A stretch of DNA of 64,000 bases from Verrucomicrobiaceae bacterium (GCA_947458455.1 CANGYJ010000004.1:364281-428280); one strand, 5' to 3'. Shown: positions 26,707 to 35,858, counted from the stretch's first letter. The notes: generated from the sequence alone by a model not told the origin. Numbers and translations are program-made.

Positions 26707-26947
26707 AAATATTTCGATAAATCTAGTTTTATCATAGGCAAGCCGATTTTATGAAAATTATCTATTTTGAAGCTAATTCCTGCTTCATTTCGCAAACATG
26801 CGAAAAACGTGTCTTCGGTCAGCGCCAGGATTTGAGCCACTTCCCATGTGTTTTGCCGGTCATCGCCGTTTCGGCGGTCGATGACCACACCTTCCAGTTC
26901 ATCCGGAAAAAGGGTGGGTGAATGAAGCATCCTCCGAGTCCCCCGAC

Positions 26948-27125
26948 GGGAGGCTGAAAGCCTCCAAGAATCCAGCCCAGGGTTGCAGTGGCGCAGCCAC
27001 GAAAACCCTGGGACACGCCCACCGCGCGGCCCGCGCTCTGAAAGAGCGCCTGCCACATCGACGGCACGACACCCAGACTCTGCGAGCCTGGGCTGGATTC
27101 CCCAGGGCCTTTCAGGCCCGCAGCC
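26948..27125. repeat. about 180-bp nested hairpin repeat
   Basis: Outer arms GAATCCAGCCCAGG (26968-26981) and CCTGGGCTGGATTC (27087-27100) are exact complements. They are flanked by smaller hairpins such as GGAGGCTGAAAGCCTCC and, in the centre, GCGCTCTGAAAGAGCGC. It lies in the 590-base gap between wecB and the next recognisable reading frame. I find no gene in the rest of that gap. Confidence 0.85.
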
Positions 27126-27295
27126 ACTCTGCGGGCTGATCTGAGTTTCCTAATTGCGGCCTAGGAGCAAAAACCGACACTCCCAAGTCCGATGCTCCGT
27201 GATATTCCAACAAAATCCTCGGCTATAAAGCTGCTGGCAAACCTCACGATCCGTGAATCATCTTCAATGTTGGGCAAAAACTGAAGACCAAAAAC

Positions 27296-27748
27296 ATGAA
27301 GCAATCTGAGTTCGATGACATCACCCGATCTTTCATTGGCTTGGAGCTTTCACGACCGTGGCGTGGGCACGGCACCGCTCTCTTTTGCGAGGTTGGACCC
27401 TTGTTACACACCGATGATCGTTCCAAACGCCTCAAAGCCGAACGTGGACTCGAATTCAGTTGGAGTTGGCGAGTGGAGTCTGCGCGCTCCATCCTCTTCG
27501 GTAGCTCTAGCAGCGACCGACGTATTACTCGCGGCGTTGCTTCTTTGGCGGGACTCACGATCGAAGGCATTTCACTGGAAGGGCGTCTCCCAGAGCTTTG
27601 TGTTTAGTTGTCGGGCGGACTTTGGATTACGTCGTATGCCGCGTCGGAGAACCAGCCTGATTGGTCGATATTTTTATCCGATGGCACTTGGCTCACTGTT
27701 CACCGAGGGAGGGTTGTACATGAAGCACCGACACACGAACCAACATAA
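27296..27748 (+). pseudogene. small conserved protein interrupted by an in-frame TAG
   Basis: The frame MKQSEFDDITRSFIGL is open for 103 codons, meets TAG at 27605-27607, then continues in the same frame for 46 more codons to TAA. Both halves look like one protein of about 150 residues: EFSWSWRVESARSILFGSSS and GRLPELCV before the stop, LSGGLWITSYAA and DWSIFLSDGTWLTVHRGR after it. The continuous frame points to a single nonsense mutation in a gene of an uncharacterised small-protein family. It directly precedes a broken PIN toxin. Confidence 0.7.
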
Positions 27749-27780
27749 ATGAAGAAGCCCAATCGATGGCGTTTCATTAG

Positions 27781-28153
27781 AAGATCACGCAGGACTGGCG
27801 GAAACATGAGCGGATGCGGTTTCGTCTCTACTCGTCGATTGCCGTGCGACGCCGCCGCTGCCGCGAGGCGCTTGAAGGTGATGGCGGGCATACCCGAACT
27901 GGATGTCACCATGGAGGTTCAGCCGCTTGCCGGCTCCATCGTGCAGCTTTTACAACTACCCCCGAAGGCGGAGATGGACGCGACGCATGTGGCCTTCGCC
28001 ATTGTTCATCGGATGGATTATTTGCTGACCTGGAACTGCGCGCATCTCGCGAATGCCTCTCTCCAAAAGACGCTCTTTGAGTATTGCACCTACCATCACC
28101 TTCACATGCCCGTGGTTTGCACGCCTGAACTGCTCACCAAGCCCCAGATATGA
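27781..28153 (+). pseudogene. PIN-domain (VapC-like) toxin remnant, frameshifted
   Basis: The first part, in one frame, reads TQDWRKHERMRFRLYSSIAV. The homologous continuation is in another frame (ARRLKVMAGIPELDV, then ATHVAFAIVHRMDYLLTWNC and AHLANA). The last two segments are the typical C-terminal half of a PIN ribonuclease, including the acidic and LLTWN motifs. The N-terminal 40 or so residues with the first catalytic Asp are missing, and a frameshift near 27850 separates the two parts. A 134-codon frame beginning at 27749 is open through the 3' half, but its first 33 residues are out of frame with the homology. The stop overlaps the next gene by ATGA. Confidence 0.75.
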
Positions 28154-28383
28154 AAGACCCCATTGTCCAGGATGTCCGCGATGCCAGAGCTGCCGTGGCA
28201 GCTGATTTTGGTTTCGATCTTCACAAATTCTTCGCGTGGGCAAAAGCGCACACGGCGGCCGAGCGCAAGGCTAAGCATTGGCTGCCGACCGGACCGGACA
28301 AAACGCTACAGTCACCACGCCGGGTGCCCAAGTCACCCACAGCTCGCAAGCCCCGTGTGCGTCTCGCTTGTGCCTCGACTTAG
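28150..28383 (+). CDS. partner protein of the PIN toxin (antitoxin-like)
   Basis: This 77-residue frame begins MKDPIVQDVRDARAAVAADF and FGFDLHKFFAWAK, a pattern I associate with small proteins encoded next to PIN-domain toxins. It overlaps the toxin remnant by four bases. The last 20 residues (after KTLQSP) look unrelated, and the stop TAG lies in the first bases of the adjoining hairpin repeat. The native C-terminus was therefore probably replaced by the repeat. It is likely non-functional together with its broken toxin. Confidence 0.5.
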   Translation: MKDPIVQDVRDARAAVAADFGFDLHKFFAWAKAHTAAERKAKHWLPTGPDKTLQSPRRVPKSPTARKPRVRLACAST

Positions 28384-28618
28384 TCGTAATCATGCAGTTG
28401 GAAGCAGCGCGTGTCGCGCCAGCGTCGTGGAGTGCGGTGGCAAGCCTTGGCGCGACACCGCGGTGGCTTGCTGGGCGGTGCGCATCGGCAAAAAAAGCGT
28501 CCTCCAACCCTCGAAAGCGGTGTCGCCGATACCGGGTGGCCCCGGCATCTCTGCCACCGCACTCCACGACGCTGTCGCGAATTTTTCCACTCCAACTGCA
28601 TGATCACGGCTTAGTCGT
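28379..28618. repeat. about 220-bp hairpin repeat, copy 2, with terminal inverted repeats
   Basis: This is the second copy of the element at 12803-12976; 46 bases are identical. Here an outer perfect pair ATCATGCAGTTGGA (28389-28402) and TCCAACTGCATGAT (28591-28604) frames the hairpin. Nine bases, CTTAGTCGT, occur as a direct repeat at 28379-28387 and 28610-28618. This looks like a small non-autonomous mobile element, although the direct repeats are not flush with the inverted ones. Confidence 0.8.
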
Positions 28619-28650
28619 TCCCACTCTTTGCAACCTGCCCCGCCGAGAGC

Positions 28651-29889
28651 TCACTCCGGACGGAGCCGGATCTGAAGTCCCTTGGAGAGCATGGCGGCGA
28701 GGCCCAGGCCGATCCAGGGCCAAACGACGATGGTGTAGCGCGGCAGGCCGGGCAGAAGACTGGTGCCGCCGAGGTAGATGAAGGTCAGCAGGCCGAGCAG
28801 AAGCAGCTCCACCGGCAGTTGGCGGCGGTTTTTCCAGGCCACGAGCAGCGCCAGCAGCACGGCGAGCACGATGGGCACATTCACGGCGACGAGGACGAGC
28901 ATGATGAGCTCCTCCGGGTAGTAGCTGCGTGGAAAACCAACGATGAGGCGGCCCCAGTTGCAGATCCAGTTCTTGAGCACGCCTTGGGGATTCGCACGGA
29001 GGTTTTCCATGGCCTTCTTCTTCAGCGCGGCCTCTCGCTCCTTCACGGGCAGGTAGTAGTGGGCCTTGTAGAAGTCGCGATGGCCGTTGGCGACGAGTTC
29101 GGGCTTGTTTTGCGAATCCTCCTCCGAGAACCAATGGCCGTTTTCGCCTTCGTTCGTGCTGGTGGCCCAGTAAAGCAGCTCACCGCCGTTGGTGGACCAG
29201 CAGAGGAGATCGCCGGTTTTGGATTGGGTGTAGGCCAGCCAAGGCACGCACATCCCGAAGGCCAAGGCGAACACCACGAGCGCCCTTAGCGCCCCTTGGC
29301 GAATGCCTGGAAAGAGCAGCAGCAAGGCCAAGAAGAAGCCGCCGGCGAGGATGACATTGCCAAAGAACACGCGGGTGAGCGTGAGCCAGCCGAAGGCGAA
29401 GGCGGCGGCCAGAACCGGCCCCCAGGCCCATCTTTCGCTCCGCAGCGCCGCCGTGAAGGCCCAGGCAAAGCCCGCGATGCAGGCCAGCGCCAGCGCCTCC
29501 GTCATCAGATACGGCGCGGTGCGGAGGAGACTGGGATGCAGCGCCGTGATGAGCGCCACGCCCAGCGCCCCTTTTTTGCCCGCGTACGGCAAAACCGCCC
29601 GAAAGCTGAAGAGCACCGCCAGCGCCATGAACAGGGCGTTCAGACCGCGCAGCACGATCAGCGGTGCTCCGGCGGCAATCAACGGAGCCAGCACGAGCGG
29701 ATAGCCGGGGCCGTTGATGATGTCCGGCTTCTCCGGCGTGGCGTAGGTGCCGTGCGTGAGGCTGGTGGCATACCACTGGTAGCGTGCCTCATCCCAGATC
29801 AGGTCCGGCCGGTCCGCGACGATGACATTCACGACATGCAGGAGCAGCGTGGCGAAGAACAGCAGGAGACCGAGGGCGCGTGGAGACAT
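28651..29889 (-). CDS. GT-C membrane glycosyltransferase (ArnT/PMT-like)
   Basis: This protein of about 412 residues has ten or more hydrophobic segments. An early luminal loop holds the GT-C acidic motif in LIWDEARYQWYATSL, and a large extracytoplasmic loop follows around FSEEDSQNKPEL. Family members use polyprenyl-phosphate sugars to modify lipids or glycans on the periplasmic side. It may use the product of the GT2 enzyme downstream. An upstream in-frame ATG would add 17 polar residues; I favour MSPRALGLLLFF. It is divergent from the fucose isomerase-like gene. Confidence 0.8.
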   Translation of the reverse strand: MSPRALGLLLFFATLLLHVVNVIVADRPDLIWDEARYQWYATSLTHGTYATPEKPDIINGPGYPLVLAPLIAAGAPLIVLRGLNALFMALAVLFSFRAVLPYAGKKGALGVALITALHPSLLRTAPYLMTEALALACIAGFAWAFTAALRSERWAWGPVLAAAFAFGWLTLTRVFFGNVILAGGFFLALLLLFPGIRQGALRALVVFALAFGMCVPWLAYTQSKTGDLLCWSTNGGELLYWATSTNEGENGHWFSEEDSQNKPELVANGHRDFYKAHYYLPVKEREAALKKKAMENLRANPQGVLKNWICNWGRLIVGFPRSYYPEELIMLVLVAVNVPIVLAVLLALLVAWKNRRQLPVELLLLGLLTFIYLGGTSLLPGLPRYTIVVWPWIGLGLAAMLSKGLQIRLRPE

Positions 29890-30004
29890 CCGGTACCGTC
29901 CGCTGCATTGCCCGTGCCTGTCAAGAATCGTCATCTTCACAGCAAATCACGGCACAGCTTCCGTCTTGTGAAGCTCCCGCTCTTTGCGGCACCATGGCCG
30001 CACC

Positions 30005-31654
30005 ATGAGCCAACCCATCTACCTCGTCGCCAGCGGTGATCTGCGTCTTTCTGCCAATCAAACCTGCTGGCCCGCGCAAAAAGCCATGGAGGAGGCTCTG
30101 GCCGCTGCTTTCAAAGCCGAGGGCCGCATCATCAAACGGGCGCATCCTTACGATGCGAAAAAGAAGCACGGCTTCATCGCCAGCCAGCGGGAAGGCATCG
30201 AGGTCTTCCGCAGCATCCCGCCGGATGCACCGCTCATCGTCGCCGAGGCCGTGTGGCAGTATTCGCATCATGTTTTGGCCGGATTGACCACCCACCGCGG
30301 CCCCATCCTCACCGTGGCGAATTGGAGCGGCCAGTGGCCCGGCCTTGTCGGCCTTTTGAATCTCAACGCCTCGCTCACCAAGGCCGGCGTCACCTACGCC
30401 ACGCTCTGGAGCGAGACCTTCACCGATGCCTTCTTCCAAAACGGCCTCCGCGAGTGGCTCGAAACCAACCGCGTTACCCACGATCAATCCCACGTCCGCG
30501 ATCTCGCCCATCTGAAACTCCCCGCCGAGGACGAGCGCCTCGGCCGCGACTTCGGCCGCCGCTTCCGCACGCAGAAAGCCATCCTCGGCGTCTTCGATGA
30601 AGGCTGCATGGGCATGTTTAACGCCATCATCCCCGACGACCTCCTGCACGCCACCGGCTGCTTCAAGGAACGCCTCAGCCAGTCCACCCTCTACGCTGCC
30701 ATGCGCGAGGTGAGCGATGCCGATGCCGCGTCCGTCTTCACCTGGCTCAAACGTAAAGGCCTGCAAATGAACCTCGGCACCGACGAGGCCACGCAGCTCA
30801 CCGAATCGCAAGTCTTGCTCCAGTGCAAAATGTACATCGCCGCGCTTCGTCTCGCTGATGAGTTCGGCTGCGATGCCATCGGCATCCAGTATCAGCAGGG
30901 CCTGAAGGACCTCGCGCCTGCCAGCGACCTCGTCGAAGGCATGCTCAACAACGCCGACCGTCCCCCCGTGCGCAGCGCCGATGGCAAACGCCTCCTCTTT
31001 GAAGGCGAAGCGCTGCCCCACTTCAACGAAGTCGATGAATGCGCCGGCCTCGACGGCCTCGTCACCTACCGTTTGTGGCGTGAGCTCGGCTTCGCCCCCG
31101 AAAACACCCTCCACGACCTCCGCTGGGGTGCTGAAGTGAAGCGGGCACTCTTGCCCGCCCGATCTGGCGGGCAGGAGTGCCCGCCTCACTCCGATCCCTA
31201 CATCTGGGTCCTCCTCATCAGCGGTGCCGCGCCACCCGCGCACTTCATCGGCGGTTGGAAAGGCGCCTGCAGCGAACGCCAGCCTGCGATGTACTTCCGC
31301 CTCGGCGGTGGCACGATGAAAGGCATCAGCAAACCCGGCCACATCGTCTGGAGCCGTATTTTTGTGAAGGACAACGCCCTGCATGGCGATGTCGGCGTCG
31401 CCGAAGTCGTCCAACTGCCCGAGGCCGAGACTCAGCGCCGCTGGCAGGAAACCACGCCGCAATGGCCCATCATGCACACCGTGTTCCAAGGCATCACCCG
31501 CGATCAAATGATGGCCCGCCATCAGAGCAACCACATCCAGGTTGTTTACGCCCCGAACGAAAAACAAGCCCACCGCGCCGCACGCATCAAAGCCGCCGCC
31601 CTACGTGAACTAGGCCTGCACGTCTCGCTCTGTGGCGAGGTGAAGGTAAGCTGA
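30005..31654 (+). CDS. fucose/arabinose isomerase-fold protein with in-frame repeat insertion
   Basis: This 549-residue protein resembles L-fucose isomerase-type enzymes: an N-terminal Rossmann-like part ([35 protein letters not shown]), a central block [21 protein letters not shown] with likely acidic metal ligands, and a C-terminal barrel ([20 protein letters not shown]). It may isomerise a sugar, but the substrate is not readable. Residues about 377-396 (around [20 protein letters not shown]) are encoded by the same GC-rich palindrome as in the secreted protein at 1.2-3.6 kb. They interrupt the strand between LHDLRWG and [10 protein letters not shown]. Confidence 0.72.
   Translation: MSQPIYLVASGDLRLSANQTCWPAQKAMEEALAAAFKAEGRIIKRAHPYDAKKKHGFIASQREGIEVFRSIPPDAPLIVAEAVWQYSHHVLAGLTTHRGPILTVANWSGQWPGLVGLLNLNASLTKAGVTYATLWSETFTDAFFQNGLREWLETNRVTHDQSHVRDLAHLKLPAEDERLGRDFGRRFRTQKAILGVFDEGCMGMFNAIIPDDLLHATGCFKERLSQSTLYAAMREVSDADAASVFTWLKRKGLQMNLGTDEATQLTESQVLLQCKMYIAALRLADEFGCDAIGIQYQQGLKDLAPASDLVEGMLNNADRPPVRSADGKRLLFEGEALPHFNEVDECAGLDGLVTYRLWRELGFAPENTLHDLRWGAEVKRALLPARSGGQECPPHSDPYIWVLLISGAAPPAHFIGGWKGACSERQPAMYFRLGGGTMKGISKPGHIVWSRIFVKDNALHGDVGVAEVVQLPEAETQRRWQETTPQWPIMHTVFQGITRDQMMARHQSNHIQVVYAPNEKQAHRAARIKAAALRELGLHVSLCGEVKVS
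31135..31190. repeat. GC-rich palindromic element, copy 2, inside a coding region
   Basis: The arms AGTGAAGCGGGCACTC and GAGTGCCCGCCTCACT pair at 15 of 16 positions and contain the inner palindromes GCGGGCACTCTTGCCCGC and GCGGGCAGGAGTGCCCGC. The core is the same as at 2681-2737. The host reading frame stays open across it. Confidence 0.88.
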
Positions 31655-31709
31655 AAACTCGAATTCGTGCCCGAAGGACTGGCATCATGGTGACTCGACC
31701 TAGCCTTCA

Positions 31710-32591
31710 TCAAACCGAGCAAATCTGCACGCCCTGCTTGAGCGAGGCGAGCTTGTCAGGACGCTTCGGGATGAACTCCTGGCCGAGATAACCGGTGTAA
31801 CCAGTCTCCTGAATGGCCTTGATGATGGCCGGATAATTCAGCTCCTGCGTTTCATCGATCTCCGCACGTCCAGGCACGCCGCCGGTGTGGTAGTGAGCGA
31901 AGAATTGGTGATCACGCTGAATGGTGGCGATGACATCGCCTTCCATGATCTGCATGTGGTAGATGTCATAGAGCAGCTTGAAGTGCGGCGAGCCGAGCTT
32001 CTTGCAAAGAGCGACGCCCCAGGCGCTGTGATCGCACATGTAGTCCGGGTGGTTCACCTTGCTGTTGAGCAGCTCCATCACCAGCGTGACGCCGAGCTTC
32101 TCACACAGCGGAAGCAGGCGCTGAAGGCCCCTGGCGCAGTTTTCGAGGCCTTGCTCATCGCTCATGCCGTCGCGATTGCCGCTGAAGCAGATGACCTGCT
32201 TGAAACCCGCCTCAGCGGATTCCTTCAAAAGCGGCTCATAGGCCTGTGCGAGAAGGTCGTGATGCTCGATGCGGTTCCAGCCTTTCGGAATCGGGCCGAT
32301 CTTGACGCCGCCAGGGCCTTCGATGGTCGGAAAGCTCACCATCGCGCAGTGCAGGCCGTGCTTTTTCACCGTGGCAAAATCCTTCGGATCAAGCAACTCG
32401 ACCGATTCGAGGCCGATCTCCTTCGCGGCGACGCAGAAGTCCTCCAACGGGATCTCCTTGTAGCACCACTTGCAGGCCGAGTGCTTCACCTTGCCTCGCG
32501 CAGCCTTGTCAGCGGCTTCGATCTGCGTTTGCAGCATCGCAGCAAGAGAGAGAATGCCAAAGTGGCGGCGAGAGAGATTGGGCGGAGTCAT
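31710..32591 (-). CDS. hydroxypyruvate isomerase-like TIM-barrel protein, exported
   Basis: This 293-residue protein begins with a twin-arginine-like signal (LSRRHFGILSLAAML). It is a xylose-isomerase-fold protein with the Hyi-type pattern: IGLESVELLDPKDF, QVICFSGNRDG, LVMELLNSKVNHPDYMCD, HFKLLYDIYHMQIMEGD (metal ligand Glu/Asp/His series), HYHTGGVPGR and GYLGQEFIP. The reaction would be an aldose-ketose type isomerisation. Export makes a classical glyoxylate-pathway role unlikely. It converges with the fucose isomerase-like gene. Confidence 0.82.
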   Translation of the reverse strand: MTPPNLSRRHFGILSLAAMLQTQIEAADKAARGKVKHSACKWCYKEIPLEDFCVAAKEIGLESVELLDPKDFATVKKHGLHCAMVSFPTIEGPGGVKIGPIPKGWNRIEHHDLLAQAYEPLLKESAEAGFKQVICFSGNRDGMSDEQGLENCARGLQRLLPLCEKLGVTLVMELLNSKVNHPDYMCDHSAWGVALCKKLGSPHFKLLYDIYHMQIMEGDVIATIQRDHQFFAHYHTGGVPGRAEIDETQELNYPAIIKAIQETGYTGYLGQEFIPKRPDKLASLKQGVQICSV

Positions 32592-32644
32592 GAGAAAAGC
32601 CTAAACGACCTGCGCCTGTTCGCTCAAGCAAAGAATCGTCTGCC

Positions 32645-34255
32645 TCACCCCGCAATCACTGCTGCGCGGGCGTTTTCCTCGGCACCGGTTTTTTCGAGGT
32701 AGTAATCGTAATCGCCGGTGTAGGTCGTCAGGGTGCCGTTGTTGATGTGGATGACCTTCGTGGCGAGGCTGCGGATGAAATGCACGTCATGGCTGATGAA
32801 GACGAGGGTGCCTTCAAACTTCTGCAGGGCCAGGATAAGGCCTTCGATGGCCCAGATATCGAGATGCGTCGTGGGCTCGTCCATGAGCAGCAGGTTCGGC
32901 GGATCGACGAGGAACTTCACGAGGTTCAAACGGCTCTTTTCACCACCGGAGAGCACCTTGCACTTCTTATGCACGTCCTCGCGTTTGAAGAGGAAGCTGC
33001 CGAGGATGCTGCGGGCTTCGTCTTCGCGGATTTCAGGTGAGACGCGCTTCAGCTCATCCAGCACGCTGCAATCCGGGTCGAGCGTGTCCGCACGGTGCTG
33101 CGAGAAGTAGCCGAGCTTCAGGTTTGTGCCGAGCTTGCGCTCGCCTTTCTGGAAAGGGATCTCGCCCGCGAGGAGCTTGATGAGGGTGGATTTGCCCGCG
33201 CCATTCGGACCGACGAGCACGGTGCGCTCTCCGCGTTCGACTTCGAGGTCGAGGCCCTTGTACACCTGCTTGGTGCCGTAGGCCTGGTCGATGTTGTTCA
33301 GGGCGACGAGGCGCTGGCCGCTGCGCTGCGGCTGCGGGAAGTTGAAACGGAAGCCTTTGCGGAGCGGGCGTGGCTTATCGAGCTTATCCATCTTTTCGAG
33401 CTGACGCTCACGGCTCTGCGCCTGCGAGGCCTTGGAGGCCACGGAGCGGAAGCGATCGATGAATTCCTGCATCGCCTCGATTTCCTTCTGCTGGTTCTTC
33501 CAGGTCACCATCGCACGCTCGTAGTTCTCCTCCCGCTGGCGCAGGTAGTCGCTGTAATTGCCCTGGTATTCGATGAGCTTGCTCTCCTCGATCTCGTACA
33601 CGTTTTGCACCAGCTCGTCCATGAAGTCGCGGTCATGCGAGATCATGAGGATGGCACCGGGGTAGTTCTTCAAATAATTGCGGAACCACATGAGCGACAT
33701 GAGGTCGAGGTGGTTCGTCGGCTCATCTAGCAGGAGAAGATCCGGCTCCATCACCAGCAGCCGCGCCATGTGCGCACGCATGATCCAGCCACCGCTGAAC
33801 TCGCGTGCCGGCCGGTCAAAGTCCGTATCGAGGTAGCCCAGGCCTTTGAGGATGCGTTTGGCCTTCGCCTCGGCCTGCGGGTCCTGGAGGGCATCGTGCT
33901 TGGCATGCGTCTCGAAGTATTCCGGGCTGGAGACATCGCCCGCAGCCTCGAAGGCGCTGAGTTCCTTCTCCAGGCGCTCGATTTCGCCCGCCTTGCCGGT
34001 GGAGACCTCCAAAACGGTTTCCTCACCCACCGGTTCGCACTCCTGCGGCAGGAAGCCGACCGTGGTCCACTCGTCACGCGTCACCTCACCCGCATCGGCG
34101 GTGTCATTCTTCAAAATGAGCGAGAACAGCGTCGATTTGCCTGCTCCGTTCGGCCCGACGAGGGCGACGCGGTCTCCGTGGTTGATCGTCATGTTCGCAC
34201 CGCTGAAGAGCGTGCGGGCGTTGAAGGTCTTGGTGACGTTGCGGAGGGTAAGCAT
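32645..34255 (-). CDS. ABC-F family ATPase, second copy
   Basis: This 536-residue protein has two cassettes in tandem. Each has GPNGAGKST, a signature (FSGGW in the first, LSGGEKSR in the second) and a Walker B followed by TNHLD or TTHLD. The inter-domain linker (about 230-290) is helical and charged, as expected for ribosome-binding ABC-F proteins. It lacks the C-terminal coiled-coil extension of the paralogue at 4.7 kb, so the two are not recent duplicates in architecture. It lies 62 bases downstream of the NusG-like gene on the same strand. Confidence 0.9.
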   Translation of the reverse strand: MLTLRNVTKTFNARTLFSGANMTINHGDRVALVGPNGAGKSTLFSLILKNDTADAGEVTRDEWTTVGFLPQECEPVGEETVLEVSTGKAGEIERLEKELSAFEAAGDVSSPEYFETHAKHDALQDPQAEAKAKRILKGLGYLDTDFDRPAREFSGGWIMRAHMARLLVMEPDLLLLDEPTNHLDLMSLMWFRNYLKNYPGAILMISHDRDFMDELVQNVYEIEESKLIEYQGNYSDYLRQREENYERAMVTWKNQQKEIEAMQEFIDRFRSVASKASQAQSRERQLEKMDKLDKPRPLRKGFRFNFPQPQRSGQRLVALNNIDQAYGTKQVYKGLDLEVERGERTVLVGPNGAGKSTLIKLLAGEIPFQKGERKLGTNLKLGYFSQHRADTLDPDCSVLDELKRVSPEIREDEARSILGSFLFKREDVHKKCKVLSGGEKSRLNLVKFLVDPPNLLLMDEPTTHLDIWAIEGLILALQKFEGTLVFISHDVHFIRSLATKVIHINNGTLTTYTGDYDYYLEKTGAEENARAAVIAG

Positions 34256-34317
34256 GGGGGCGGAGGAGGTAGTGCATCCGCAGCGCTGTGCAATGGCGGA
34301 GGCGTCTCCGCGGCCCC

Positions 34318-34866
34318 TTACGCCTGCTTTTTCGAGACCAAAACCCGCGGCTGATGCTCGGTGAGCAGCTTCGAGGCCGGGACCTCGACCGCGTTTTCAC
34401 GGCCGAGGAACTCCAGCAGCACGCGGACGCGGTCCGCCCCGCTCAGTTTGGCATTCACGATGCCTTTGAGGCCGCGCATCGGCCCCTCGGTGAGCTCGAC
34501 GATGTCTCCCACCTCGATGCCCACCTCCACCACGCACACGTCCGCATCGGCCATCTCCGCTTGGATCTGCTCGATCACCCCATCATCCACGCGGGCGAGG
34601 CTTTCACCAAAGCCGACCACGCGGATGACACTCTGCGAGTGCTTCACGGCGCGAAGCATCTCCGTGGGATTGAACCGGGCGAAAAAGTAGCTCGGGAACA
34701 GCGCCTCCACGAACCACACCTTGCCGCGCCGCGTGCTCCTTTGAAAACGGATGCGCGGGCAGTAAGTCTGCACGCCTTCCAGCCCCGCCATCAGGCCAGC
34801 CGCGATGTGCTCGCACTTCGGGCGCGAGTGAACAACATACCAAGCTGGTTCGGATGGGTGGGACAT
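34318..34866 (-). CDS. NusG/RfaH-type transcription elongation factor paralogue
   Basis: This 182-residue protein has an N-terminal NGN domain with AWYVVHSRPKCEHIAAGLM, TYCPRIRFQRSTRRGKVWFV and EALFPSYFFARF, followed by a KOW-type domain (VGDIVELTEGPMRGLKGIVN). Housekeeping nusG normally sits with rplK and secE, which are absent here. This is therefore probably a specialised paralogue such as RfaH/LoaP, which helps polymerase through long surface-polysaccharide operons. The glycan genes at 22-30 kb are a possible target, but no recruitment site can be recognised. Confidence 0.85.
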   Translation of the reverse strand: MSHPSEPAWYVVHSRPKCEHIAAGLMAGLEGVQTYCPRIRFQRSTRRGKVWFVEALFPSYFFARFNPTEMLRAVKHSQSVIRVVGFGESLARVDDGVIEQIQAEMADADVCVVEVGIEVGDIVELTEGPMRGLKGIVNAKLSGADRVRVLLEFLGRENAVEVPASKLLTEHQPRVLVSKKQA

Positions 34867-34916
34867 CAGTTGGGCGGCAGCTAGCCGCAGCGTGATCCAT
34901 CAGCAACCTCAATCCC

Positions 34917-35858
34917 TCAAACCCGGCGGCTTTTCAGCCACCACAGGCACCCACCGATCACGGTGAGGGCGGCCGCGAGCAGGCTCCACGAGTTCGATTT
35001 AGCTTCCGATGGTGCGGCGGAAATCGTCGCCGTCTGCGGCAGCAAATCGGCCATGTCGCTCAGCTCGGGCAGGTTGGGGCCTGGTGTGGCCTGATCCTTC
35101 ACCAGCTGCCGCCAATCGACCGCCATCGCGATGTCCATGCCGGGGTTTTGCTGCTTCACCTGACACGAGCACGAGCCGATCAAAAACTGCGCCGCTTCCT
35201 CAATCGTCTCCGCGCGGATCCCCTTCCCCACCAGCGCATACAAAGCCCGGCCTTGGCCAAACATCGGAAACGCCATCGGCTCCGCAAAGCCGCGTAGGTC
35301 TTCCTCGCTCGCCAGCAGCATCGCCACAAAGGCCGCCTCAGCGGGATCATCGCGTTTCACCTTCACGATGGAGAAAGCGAGCCGCAAACCATCGCCAGGG
35401 ATCGAAACGAGGCCGTTCTTGATGTCCTGGTCGTCGAGCTTCGGCAGGTTCATCACGCCACCAAGGTAGTCGATGCGCTCTTCGAGCATCTTCAGCGCCG
35501 CAGCGTCTTTCGTGGCATCGCCGCTCTCCAAAAACACCCACACCGCGCTTTCGCCATTCGCCAACCGCTCCGCGATCTGCTTCCGCGCTGGCGAATCCAC
35601 CAGCACCGCCACATTCGCCTCCGAAAACGGCACCGACCAGATCACCGCGTCATTTCGCGACGACTTCGGCTGCCGCAGCTCGATCTTCGGCTCCGTGCCG
35701 GTCGTGACGAGGTAGTGCTCCGGCAGCTTCGCGCCCGCTGGGGCATTCACGCGATACGCATCCGCCTCCCAATGCTCCAGCGCATACCGAAACACCGGCA
35801 CCGAGCAGGCGAACGCGGAAGTGGCGGCGAGGAGCAGAATCAAAAGCGGTCGAATCAT
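34917..35858 (-). CDS. secreted membrane-anchored protein of unknown function
   Basis: This 313-residue protein has an N-terminal signal (MIRPLLILLLAATSAFAC), giving a mature start near CSVPVFRYALEHWEAD. That opening is one I associate with conserved Planctomycetes/Verrucomicrobia hypothetical proteins. One C-terminal transmembrane helix (about 288-307, SWSLLAAALTVIGGCLWWL) ends in a basic tail. Two Cys in GSCSCQVKQQ could be functional. No catalytic motif is recognised. The start is fixed by the signal peptide; upstream codons in frame are charged and unlikely to be translated. Confidence 0.6.
   Translation of the reverse strand: MIRPLLILLLAATSAFACSVPVFRYALEHWEADAYRVNAPAGAKLPEHYLVTTGTEPKIELRQPKSSRNDAVIWSVPFSEANVAVLVDSPARKQIAERLANGESAVWVFLESGDATKDAAALKMLEERIDYLGGVMNLPKLDDQDIKNGLVSIPGDGLRLAFSIVKVKRDDPAEAAFVAMLLASEEDLRGFAEPMAFPMFGQGRALYALVGKGIRAETIEEAAQFLIGSCSCQVKQQNPGMDIAMAVDWRQLVKDQATPGPNLPELSDMADLLPQTATISAAPSEAKSNSWSLLAAALTVIGGCLWWLKSRRV

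Noticed and set aside
28379..28618. Clean target-site duplication around the hairpin element
   Set aside because: The 9-bp direct repeats are not flush with the inverted repeats on both sides and part of the match follows from the palindrome itself, so I report the element but not a proven duplication.
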